Source: Candidatus Sumerlaeota bacterium
GTDB lineage: Bacteria; Sumerlaeota; Sumerlaeia; JADFCT01
Length of the DNA stretch: 9,741 nucleotides
Assembly (NCBI GenBank): GCA_026398575.1
Contig: JAPLSP010000459.1
Coordinates: 1-9,741, forward strand
Direction of reading: 5' to 3'
Below the pieces are notes generated by a model. The model had not been told where the DNA came from. It saw nothing but the letters and a program-made list of their open reading frames with translations, and made no database searches. Below are positions 1 through 6,365 of the stretch, in pieces; positions within the stretch are counted from its first letter, which is position 1; the number at the start of each line of letters is the position of its first letter. Made by a program: the position numbers and the translations under genes.

Positions 1-2
1 TA

Positions 3-731
3 CTCATTCATCCGTGCGGAATGAACTGGCCCTATGACGCCTTCCTCGGAGAAAAATGGCTGAGCGCGTTCGGCTATCAAAGCGGCCATGGCGACGACGC
101 GAAAACATTGCGCTGGATCTACAGCGGCCTGCCTTCGCATAAATGGTCGCAGGGGCCGGCGCGTCCCGTGCTCAACCTCGAACCGCCCTACGAAGACCAC
201 ACCGCCTATCAATCCAAGAAGCGCCACACCGCCTACAACGTGCGGCGCGCCGTCTATTGGAGCCTGCTCTGCGCGCCGCCCGCCGGAGTCACCTACGGGG
301 CGCACGGCATCTGGAGCTGGCCCGAGACGCCGCAGACGCCGATTGAGCACGCAGGGACCGGCGTGGCGAAGCCCTGGCGCGAAGCGATGAATTTTCCCGG
401 TTCCACGCAGATGGGATACATGGTAGAGTTATTCACCTCGGTCGAGTGGTGGCGGCTTCGCCCGGATGAAAAACTGATTGCGCAGCCGCCGCAAGGATCG
501 GAAGATGCCGCGCGGTATATGAGCGCGGCGCGCTCGGAAAAAGGCGATTTGGCGATGATCTATCTGCCGGTCGGCGGCGCCGTTACCATCAACGCGCAAT
601 CGCTGGCGCAGGGACTCAAGGCTGAGTGGTTCGATCCGCGCAGCGGAAAACGGACGCCGGCCGCAAGCGCGCAAGCAAACGAATACAAAGCGCCGGACGA
701 GATGGATTGGGTGTTGGTGTTTCATCCTTGA
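3..731 (+). CDS. Apiosidase-like (DUF4038) glycoside hydrolase, 3' part of gene
   Basis: The frame is open to the left edge and ends at TGA 729-731. The first visible residues (LIHPCGMNWPYDAF) precede the internal ATG at 21, so that ATG is not the start and the gene is 5'-truncated by the window. The visible part resembles the second half of DUF4038/apiosidase-like TIM-barrel hydrolases: QSGHG (about residue 21 from ATG 21), the PVLNLEPPYED segment whose Glu (residue 54) lies in a conserved acidic region of the family, VRRAVYW and GVTYGAHGIWSW. From about residue 140 comes the domain usually named 'putative collagen-binding domain of a collagenase' (WWRLRPDEKL, IYLPVGG, AEWFDPRSGKRT, DWVLVF near the end). 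The family acts on plant or other side-chain glycans; the real substrate cannot be read. A signal peptide would lie outside the window. The family call is by recognition, not search. The next gene downstream is another glycoside hydrolase. Confidence 0.82.
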   Translation, partial: LIHPCGMNWPYDAFLGEKWLSAFGYQSGHGDDAKTLRWIYSGLPSHKWSQGPARPVLNLEPPYEDHTAYQSKKRHTAYNVRRAVYWSLLCAPPAGVTYGAHGIWSWPETPQTPIEHAGTGVAKPWREAMNFPGSTQMGYMVELFTSVEWWRLRPDEKLIAQPPQGSEDAARYMSAARSEKGDLAMIYLPVGGAVTINAQSLAQGLKAEWFDPRSGKRTPAASAQANEYKAPDEMDWVLVFHP

Positions 732-745
732 TCGTTTGCTCAACT

Positions 746-986
746 TTTTAGCCTGCTTCAGCAGGCTCTTCTTTGCACCGCCTTTAGGCGGGTGAAGGCA
801 AAGGCGATGAACTAGCAGCGCGCTTCAGCGCGGCTTCTCGACAGGCTTCAGCAAAATGCGTCTGCGGCAAATACTTGCTAAAGCAGGTCGAGAAGCCGCG
901 CTGAAGCGCGCTCCAGGTGAGATGATGCCTGGCAACACCCCTGCTAAAGCAGGGTGCAAAGAAGAGCCGGCTGAAGCCGGCTAAAA
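746..986. repeat. 241-bp nested palindrome made of small GC-rich hairpins
   Basis: The whole intergenic space folds on itself. Outer arms 746-779 and 953-986 are complementary apart from two positions. Those two lie opposite each other inside the arm's own small hairpin, so each small hairpin stays perfect (AGCCTGC/GCAGGCT on the left, AGCCGGC/GCCGGCT on the right). Inner arms 817-842 and 887-912 are a perfect 26-bp inverted repeat, each carrying a hairpin of the type CGCGC-TTCA-GCGCG. Farther in, 845-854 pairs with 875-884 at 9 of 10 positions. Two more hairpins with TTTA/TAAA loops (776-793 and 936-956) fall at mirrored positions with different stem bases. Loops are TTCA/TTTA on the left half and TGAA/TAAA on the right. 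I see no reading frame that fits a gene. It resembles REP/REPIN-type or MITE-like elements; the family is not identified. Confidence 0.85.
750..776 (+). terminator. Probable intrinsic terminator of the first hydrolase gene
   Basis: Nineteen bases after the stop codon a perfect 7-bp stem with a TTCA loop (AGCCTGC-TTCA-GCAGGCT, 750-767) is followed by CTTCTTTGC, a T-rich tail. This is the form of a Rho-independent terminator. It is also the outermost unit of the large palindrome 746-986, so it may be part of a repeat element rather than a dedicated terminator. Confidence 0.5.
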
Positions 987-1048
987 TGGAAGCCAGGTTG
1001 ATATATTGGGCATCTTTTTTTGGTTTTGCGCTTCAAAGAGGTAGTATT

Positions 1049-3322
1049 ATGCCGAGATTCACCACAGAGACACTGAGACACCGAGAAGGACCAAGAGCAA
1101 CGCCCTGCTTTTCTCTGTGTCTCTGTGCCTCTGTGGTGAATCTTTTCGGAATTGTTTTTTTTATCTGTTCAACATGCCCCGCCACCGAAATCCAATACCT
1201 CACTCAAAATACGAACACCGTCGGCCGCTATGATTTGTTGGAAGTGACCTTCCAGTTGTCCCGCATTTATGAGAATCCATTCGACCCCGATCAGGTGGAT
1301 GCACGCGTGACGTTCCGCGGCCCCAATGGCTATGAAAAAAGCGTTCCCGCGTTTTACTACATGGATTGCGACGCGATCAGTTCCGATACCGAGCGATATA
1401 GCGCCCCATACTCCGCGTGCTGGAAGGCGCGCTTCGCCCCTGCGGCGCCGGGCGCATACACCTATGGCATCAGCGTCGCGGATTCAGCTGGGACGGCGCG
1501 GCTCGATCCTGCCTCTGGCTTCATCTGCATCGAAAGCGGCCTGAAGGGTTTCATCCGCGTGGACGCCCGCGATAGCCGCCTGATGCGTTACGACGACGGC
1601 TCGCCATATCTCCCCATCGGGCAGAATCTTGCCTGGGGGCGTGGCGAGGGAACCGCTTGGTGGCGCGACCGCCTGACGCAGATGAGCAGTCACGGCGAAA
1701 ACTGGGCGCGCATCTGGATGACGCATTTTTTCGATGGATTCACGATCGAGTGGAGCCGCCAGCACGAGCGCGGCTATTGGGAGGGATTGGGGCGCTACAG
1801 CATGCAGATGGCGTGGCTGATTGACCGCGTAATCGAAATGGCGCGCTCGCAGGGCATCGGCGTCCAGTTGGTTTTGCAGCATCACGGGCAGTTCAGCATC
1901 AGTCACAATCCAAACTGGGACCTGAATCCTTTCAACGCGATCCACGGCGGAGACGGCGGCTTCCTCCAGCAGCCGCAGGATTTCTTCACGAACGAAAAAG
2001 CGCGCCAGCTCGTAAAGCGCAAACTGCGCTACATCGTCGCGCGCTGGGGATATGCAACGAGCGTCATGGCGTGGGAGCTGTTCAACGAAGTGGAGTTGAC
2101 GGATGATTACGGCAGCAGCGAGACACAGCGCGCCGCCGTGGCCGAATGGCATCGCGAGATGAGCGATTATCTGCGCGGCGCGGACGCGTTCGGCCATCTC
2201 ATCACGACCAGCGCCGACAGCAAAGGATTCGACGCGATCTGGAGCCAGAGCAATATAGACACGGTCCAGGTTCATCACTATGGCGCGAATAAAATAGACG
2301 CCATGGTTTCGGCGGCGAGCCGTCTGAGCCGGCAAGAGAAGACGATCATCGTCGGCGAATTCGGAAGCGAAGGCAGCGCCGAAGACCGTCTCGACAATCT
2401 GAGCGAGCCTGAAAAATCGCAAATGATCGAAGGCCTGGATTTGCACAACGCCCTATGGGCCGCTTCGCATTCGAAGTCGTCCGCGATGCCGTGGTATTGG
2501 GAATATATCCAGGCGTACAATCTCTATGACGCCTTTCAACCGCTCAGCGACTACTGGGCGGGCGAGGACCCGGCGGCGCATCAACTCTCGAAGGCCGATC
2601 TCATCACGACGGGCGGACCGGCGATGCAGGGGCTGACGCTCTCCCCGGGCAGCAGCGACTTCGAGAGCACGTCTCCGCGCACCGTGTTCAATGTATCGGC
2701 CAAAGGCGCGGCGCCGGGGATCAGGAGGCTCTCGCAATATGTGCATGGCCGCTTCCATGAAGGGCAGCGTTCCGATCCGGAGTTCAACATTGACCTGGCG
2801 ACGACGGGCGATCTGAAGATTCACGCCACGCAAGCCTCGTCCTACGCCACCAATACCTTGCGCGTGCTCCTGGATTCGGAGGAAGTTTTCCGCTCGCAGG
2901 GATATTCCGGCGATTATAATTTCGTCACCACCGTTTCGCTGCCGTCCGGGCGCCATAGCATCAAGATTGAAAACACCGGCCCCGATTGGTTTCAAATTTC
3001 CGGCTATGAATTCACCGGCTTCGGCGTCAACGCGCTCAGCGCCGTGGGAATGGCCGGCCCCGAGCGCGCGTATCTATGGCTCTATGATCTCGGAAGCCAA
3101 TATAAGCGCACTGCAAATGGATCCTTTGCAGGCGTCCAGGTTGGGCTTAATAAAATGCGAGACGGCGAGTACATCATCGAGTTTTGGGCAACGCGTTCTC
3201 CGGGAGGCCGAATCGGTCAAACGCGCGTGCGGGCGGAAGGCGGGAGATTGCTTTTTGAGTTGCCGGAATTCGAAAAGGATCTGGCTGTAAAAGTTTTTCT
3301 GGCCAAAGTGAGTTTTTTCTAG
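1049..3322 (+). CDS. Secreted DUF5060 / GH5-like glycoside hydrolase
   Basis: I place the start at ATG 1049 (757 aa), preceded by AAGAGG with good spacing. The in-frame ATG at 986 lies on the edge of the upstream palindrome and has no ribosome site. The N-terminus has Arg residues, then a hydrophobic run (SLCLCASVVNLFGIVFFIC), fitting a signal peptide, perhaps cleaved after CPA; much of it is encoded by the repeat 1056-1142. Residues about 50-150 resemble the beta-sandwich DUF5060 domain that precedes cellulase-like barrels. A TIM barrel follows at about 165-460: GQNLAWG, NWARIWM, acid/base candidate Glu347 in ELFNEVE and nucleophile candidate Glu437 in IVGEFGSEG. A carbohydrate-binding-like sandwich (about 540-655) and a final domain (WLYDLGSQY ... 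DGEYIIEFWATRSPGG) complete it. The likely role is extracellular endo-hydrolysis of a beta-linked polysaccharide; substrate unknown. Stop is TAG 3320-3322. The GC content resembles the chromosomal genes. Confidence 0.85.
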   Translation: MPRFTTETLRHREGPRATPCFSLCLCASVVNLFGIVFFICSTCPATEIQYLTQNTNTVGRYDLLEVTFQLSRIYENPFDPDQVDARVTFRGPNGYEKSVPAFYYMDCDAISSDTERYSAPYSACWKARFAPAAPGAYTYGISVADSAGTARLDPASGFICIESGLKGFIRVDARDSRLMRYDDGSPYLPIGQNLAWGRGEGTAWWRDRLTQMSSHGENWARIWMTHFFDGFTIEWSRQHERGYWEGLGRYSMQMAWLIDRVIEMARSQGIGVQLVLQHHGQFSISHNPNWDLNPFNAIHGGDGGFLQQPQDFFTNEKARQLVKRKLRYIVARWGYATSVMAWELFNEVELTDDYGSSETQRAAVAEWHREMSDYLRGADAFGHLITTSADSKGFDAIWSQSNIDTVQVHHYGANKIDAMVSAASRLSRQEKTIIVGEFGSEGSAEDRLDNLSEPEKSQMIEGLDLHNALWAASHSKSSAMPWYWEYIQAYNLYDAFQPLSDYWAGEDPAAHQLSKADLITTGGPAMQGLTLSPGSSDFESTSPRTVFNVSAKGAAPGIRRLSQYVHGRFHEGQRSDPEFNIDLATTGDLKIHATQASSYATNTLRVLLDSEEVFRSQGYSGDYNFVTTVSLPSGRHSIKIENTGPDWFQISGYEFTGFGVNALSAVGMAGPERAYLWLYDLGSQYKRTANGSFAGVQVGLNKMRDGEYIIEFWATRSPGGRIGQTRVRAEGGRLLFELPEFEKDLAVKVFLAKVSFF
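1056..1142. repeat. CACAGAG-type interspersed inverted repeat (inside the hydrolase ORF)
   Basis: Arms 1056-1087 and 1111-1142 are 32 bp each and complementary at 29 positions, with a 23-base loop. The left arm starts GATTCACCACAGAG and the right arm ends CTCTGTGGTGAATC. From memory, this sequence type recurs as an intergenic repeat in many environmental bacterial genomes, where it is often mistranslated as TTETLRHRE / LCLCASVV, exactly the peptide seen here. Here it lies just after the best ribosome site and inside the frame of the hydrolase. Confidence 0.85.
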
Positions 3323-3377
3323 GAAGCGCAATAGTTCCAAGCGTGGAAACACTTGAGGGAAGGATTGAAAATCACGC

Positions 3378-3406
3378 TTGACGTATTTCCAAACGCGGCG
3401 TTTATT
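3378..3406 (+). promoter_or_regulatory. Candidate sigma-70-type promoter for the ATPase/DUF4435 operon
   Basis: TTGACG (3378-3383, 5 of 6 consensus bases) is separated by exactly 17 bases from TTTATT (3401-3406, 4 of 6). This would start transcription near 3413, about 60 bases before the ATPase ATG. An 8-bp inverted repeat (CAAGCGTG 3338-3345, CACGCTTG 3373-3380) overlaps the -35 and could be an operator. Prediction from consensus only; the host sigma factors are unknown. Confidence 0.4.
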
Positions 3407-3460
3407 GAGCCCAGAATCATTGTGAATGGCAATAAACAGAATCGTTTGACGCAACAAAGC

Positions 3461-3465
3461 AGGAG
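3461..3465 (+). promoter_or_regulatory. Ribosome binding site deciding the ATPase start
   Basis: AGGAG lies 7 bases before ATG 3473. This favours that ATG over the longer in-frame start at 3353. The extra 40 residues of the longer form show no ATPase-family character, while the family's usual N-terminus (short lead, then LRRITIKNYKSI) begins just after 3473. Confidence 0.7.
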
Positions 3466-3472
3466 CGGCTCT

Positions 3473-4597
3473 ATGACTCGAGCAAGCACAAAGAACATAA
3501 AACTTCGGCGGATTACGATCAAGAACTACAAATCTATTGATGAGCTCACTCTTGAATTTCCGGCGCCTCGCTTCGAAGAGGAAGATGATATTTTCGTAAT
3601 TGGTAGCAGCAATGGCGTTGGGAAAACCTCAGTATTGGAATGCTGCGCCTTGCTCTGGGCTTCGCATATGGCGGCATGCATAGAAGCGGAACTTGACGAA
3701 TGGACGCTGGCGAAAAGCAATCGTCCGGCGAAAGGCAAGTTTGAATTCAGCATAGGCAAAAACTTTCCGATTCAGTTCTCGGATATCATCCGTGCTGGAG
3801 CGCAACGGGCGGAGATTGCAGGAGTATTTAGCGTTGGTGGAAAGGAATATGCGCGCGAAATTATACTGCACAAAAATAATCGTCTGGATCTTCGAAGCTC
3901 CATGGAGAATCTAAAAAATCTCTGGCCGAAGACATCTGATCCTGTAGAGAGCGTCCTCTCTTCTTTATTCGGAATCAATCCGGAGCCAATGGTTTGTTCT
4001 CCATTCCTATACATGCACAGCTATCGAAAGATAAAGGAAGGCGACACCGAGATTCTGCTGGCGGGGGAAGGCGCCCGTCCTCAGAAGGGCAAAGCGAGCC
4101 GTCTGGTTGATGAGAAAGCCTGGAGTTCTCTCAAGTACGAAATTGTGAAGATGAAAATGGCGCAGGCAAATCTGTTTGATTATGAGGACGCTCAGGACGC
4201 CGGCGCCATGCTTGATAAAATGAATCAACTGCTAGAGGAATATGCTGGAGCTACGCTCTCGAAATTGAAAGCGGCTTCCGGCAACGAAGTGGGGATTCGT
4301 GTTCTTGCATCGGGCAAGGAAGACTCCTATGGCTTTGATGGTCTGAGTTCCGGGCAAAAAGAAATCATCTCGGCTTTTTTTAGCCTCTGGCGCCATACAA
4401 GGTATCAACCTGGAATCATCCTAATTGACGAGCCGGAATTGCATCTCAATGCGGAGTGGAAATGCGCATATATTCATGAAGCGTTGAAGCTGTCGCCCGG
4501 AAGCCAGTTTATCATCGCTACGCATTCCGAAGACATTTTCGGCGCCGTTCCTGCCAATCGCCGCATAATGCTTATGCCATCCGGAGAAAAAGCATAA
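3473..4597 (+). CDS. AAA/ABC-type ATPase, PARIS AriA-like defence protein
   Basis: A 374-aa SMC/ABC-type ATPase of the AAA_15/AAA_21 group. It opens with LRRITIKNYKSIDELTLEF. The Walker A motif is GSSNGVGKTS (residues 44-53, Lys51), the ABC signature LSSGQ is at 291-295, Walker B IILIDEPELHLN has Asp319-Glu320, and the switch His is His351 in IIATHSED. About 240 residues separate Walker A from the signature, room for an inserted helical region as is usual in this group. It overlaps the next gene, a DUF4435 protein, by one base (TAATG). ATPase followed by DUF4435 is the architecture of PARIS, where AriA cages AriB and releases it when it senses a phage anti-restriction protein; that role here is inferred from gene pairing. 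OLD/Gabija-like ATPases are alternatives, but they carry or pair with other nucleases. Lines counted in this gene are about 47-48% GC, below the flanking genes, suggesting transfer. Confidence 0.8.
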   Translation: MTRASTKNIKLRRITIKNYKSIDELTLEFPAPRFEEEDDIFVIGSSNGVGKTSVLECCALLWASHMAACIEAELDEWTLAKSNRPAKGKFEFSIGKNFPIQFSDIIRAGAQRAEIAGVFSVGGKEYAREIILHKNNRLDLRSSMENLKNLWPKTSDPVESVLSSLFGINPEPMVCSPFLYMHSYRKIKEGDTEILLAGEGARPQKGKASRLVDEKAWSSLKYEIVKMKMAQANLFDYEDAQDAGAMLDKMNQLLEEYAGATLSKLKAASGNEVGIRVLASGKEDSYGFDGLSSGQKEIISAFFSLWRHTRYQPGIILIDEPELHLNAEWKCAYIHEALKLSPGSQFIIATHSEDIFGAVPANRRIMLMPSGEKA

Positions 4598-5484
4598 TGA
4601 CGCACGCGGCGCATGATCTTCGAACTGAGCAAATTCGGCGCAAGGCGCGGCATGTCTTATTTGTGGAAGGCGAGGGGCCGAACTCAGTGGATATCCAAGT
4701 ATTGGATTTGCTGCTGAGGCCCTCAATTAGTGTCGAGCCTTTAGGTTCCTCTTTTCATATCCGCAGCGCCGCTCAAGCCTTGTATAGGTATCATCCCGAT
4801 TATTATTTCCTGATAGACCGGGATCATTATGAAGATGAATTCGTGGAGAAATGCTGGGATAATTTTCCTGCGCCGGAAACTCCCAATCTACTTATATGGC
4901 GAAAACGCGAAATTGAGAACTATTTTCTTGCTAGCGATTATCTGCTACAATCGAAGTATTGCGTGGCTGGCGAACAAAAGCTGCGGAGTGTCATTACCAA
5001 GCATGCAAGCGCCCGGCTGTTTCTCGATACCGCCAATCAAGTGATTATAGAAATCAGGGAACGGCTGAAGCAGAACTGGATTCAGCTTTTCGAAAACCCC
5101 GCGCAGTTCAAAACAAAGAATGAGGCTCTTTCGCTTCTTACGCGCCGGCCTGAATGGGAGCATTTTCAATCGCGCGTTTCTCAATCATTAATCGAGAAGA
5201 ATATCTCCACTCGATTTGAGGAACTGTTAGAGGAATGGAGCGGCGGTTTAGATCGTCTCGAATTCGGAACGGGGCAATGGATAGAGCGGTTGCGAGGTCG
5301 AATGATTCTATCTTCTGTGATCCATGAGTGTTTTCAAGTCCGCGATGCCAAAGGCTCATTGATACAAGGAGAGGATAAGCTCAATGCCGTTGTCAAGGAC
5401 CTTGCGAGGCTGCCCTTAACCAAGCTGCCGGATGATTTTCAATTGCTTCATAAAATCATAATGGATCGAATTAATGCATCATGA
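4597..5484 (+). CDS. DUF4435 TOPRIM-like protein, PARIS AriB-like effector
   Basis: A 295-aa protein beginning at the ATG that shares its A with the ATPase stop; GGAG (4583-4586) lies 10 bases upstream inside the ATPase gene. The N-terminal third shows DUF4435/TOPRIM features: HVLFVEGEG with Glu24, LIDRDHYEDEF with Asp74 and Asp76 after a hydrophobic strand, and RKREIENYFL (Glu105, Glu107), the family's hallmark 'ENY' motif. These acidic residues would bind the metal ion of a TOPRIM nuclease. The C-terminal two thirds look helical and hold no motif I recognise. In characterised PARIS systems AriB is a nuclease that cleaves host tRNA and stops phage growth; activity here is inferred. The two lines counted are both 38% GC, the lowest I counted in the window. 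The last codons overlap the downstream glycosyltransferase start by ATGA. No membrane segment or signal peptide is visible. Confidence 0.78.
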   Translation: MTHAAHDLRTEQIRRKARHVLFVEGEGPNSVDIQVLDLLLRPSISVEPLGSSFHIRSAAQALYRYHPDYYFLIDRDHYEDEFVEKCWDNFPAPETPNLLIWRKREIENYFLASDYLLQSKYCVAGEQKLRSVITKHASARLFLDTANQVIIEIRERLKQNWIQLFENPAQFKTKNEALSLLTRRPEWEHFQSRVSQSLIEKNISTRFEELLEEWSGGLDRLEFGTGQWIERLRGRMILSSVIHECFQVRDAKGSLIQGEDKLNAVVKDLARLPLTKLPDDFQLLHKIIMDRINAS

Positions 5485-6365
5485 CGCCTGAATCGCAAGC
5501 CAATAGACCTGACGTGACTATTCTAATCCCGGCTTTCAACGAGGCCGAGGCGTTGAAAGAGACGCTGGCTGCTCTTGGCCTTTATCAAAAATACTATCGG
5601 GAAATTCTGGTCGTGGACGATGGGTCGTCCGATGCGACGGCGCAGGTGGCTGCGGATAATGGCGCGCGGGTCATCAGGCATCCGACGAATCGCGGCTATG
5701 GCGCGGCGGTCAAGACCGGATGCGCCGCCGCCATGACGCGATACGTCCTGATGTTCGACGCCGACGGCCAGCATCCCGCCGATAGCATTCCGGACTTCAC
5801 GCGCGATCTTGGGGGCAGCGACATCGTGATCGGACAGCGCGTGCAAGGTTCCGACGCGCAGATCCTGCGGCGGCCGGGCAAATGGATTCTGGCGCGCGTG
5901 GCGAACCATCTGACCGGGCAAAAAATTCCCGATCTCAACTGCGGCATGAGGCTCGTGGATCGCGAGGTTATTGCGCGGTATGGCGGCATCCTGCCCGACG
6001 GCTTTTCGATCTCGACCACGCTGACGATTGCCGCGCTGAAAGACCGGCTGCGAGTGCGATGGGCGCCGATCAAGACGCATCCACGCGCCGGACGCCCAAG
6101 CAGCGTGCGCATTGTGCGCGACGGCATGAACACGATCCTGCTCATCCTGCGCGTCATCATGCTGTTCGATCCGCTCAAGATTTTTTTGCCCGTCAGCGGA
6201 ATGATTTTTCTCTTTGGAATCGCGGATCTGATTTTCGAGATTCTCTATATCCATAAAGTTCACTTGTCTTCCTTGTCTGTAACCAGCTTCCTGACCTCGG
6301 CGCTGGTTTTCATGTCCGGCCTGATCGCCGACCAGCTGGCCGCGCTGAGAAGGCAACTGCGATGA
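5481..6365 (+). CDS. GT2-family membrane-anchored glycosyltransferase
   Basis: A 294-aa GT-A fold glycosyltransferase of the dolichyl/undecaprenyl-phosphate sugar transferase type. Seen: VTILIPAFNEAEAL (about 12-25), ILVVDDGSSDAT with Asp46-Asp47 for nucleotide binding, NRGYGAAVKTG (70-80), the metal-binding DXD as FDADGQHP (Asp93, Asp95), IPDLNCGMRL, and two hydrophobic segments near the C-terminus (about 233-254 and 262-286) that would anchor it in the inner membrane. It probably moves a sugar from a nucleotide sugar to a lipid carrier or membrane acceptor; donor and acceptor are unknown. The ATG overlaps the DUF4435 stop (ATGA) and no good ribosome site precedes it, so translation may depend on coupling. 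It likewise overlaps the radical SAM gene by ATGA. One line counted is 68% GC, in sharp contrast with the gene just upstream. Confidence 0.85.
   Translation: MTPESQANRPDVTILIPAFNEAEALKETLAALGLYQKYYREILVVDDGSSDATAQVAADNGARVIRHPTNRGYGAAVKTGCAAAMTRYVLMFDADGQHPADSIPDFTRDLGGSDIVIGQRVQGSDAQILRRPGKWILARVANHLTGQKIPDLNCGMRLVDREVIARYGGILPDGFSISTTLTIAALKDRLRVRWAPIKTHPRAGRPSSVRIVRDGMNTILLILRVIMLFDPLKIFLPVSGMIFLFGIADLIFEILYIHKVHLSSLSVTSFLTSALVFMSGLIADQLAALRRQLR

Noticed and set aside
986..1048. Earlier start (ATG 986) for the DUF5060 hydrolase
   Set aside because: This ATG overlaps the end of the 746-986 palindrome, lacks a ribosome site and would place 21 extra residues before the better ATG 1049 with AAGAGG.
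1484..2446. 320-codon open frame on the minus strand
   Set aside because: It is antisense to the catalytic barrel of the hydrolase and has no recognisable domain.
3353..3472. Longer N-terminus for the ATPase
   Set aside because: The extra 40 residues resemble no family N-terminus and would overlap the candidate promoter; AGGAG at 3461 supports ATG 3473.
5523..6356. 277-codon open frame on the minus strand
   Set aside because: It is antisense to the glycosyltransferase, whose DXD and membrane segments are clear; composition explains the open frame.
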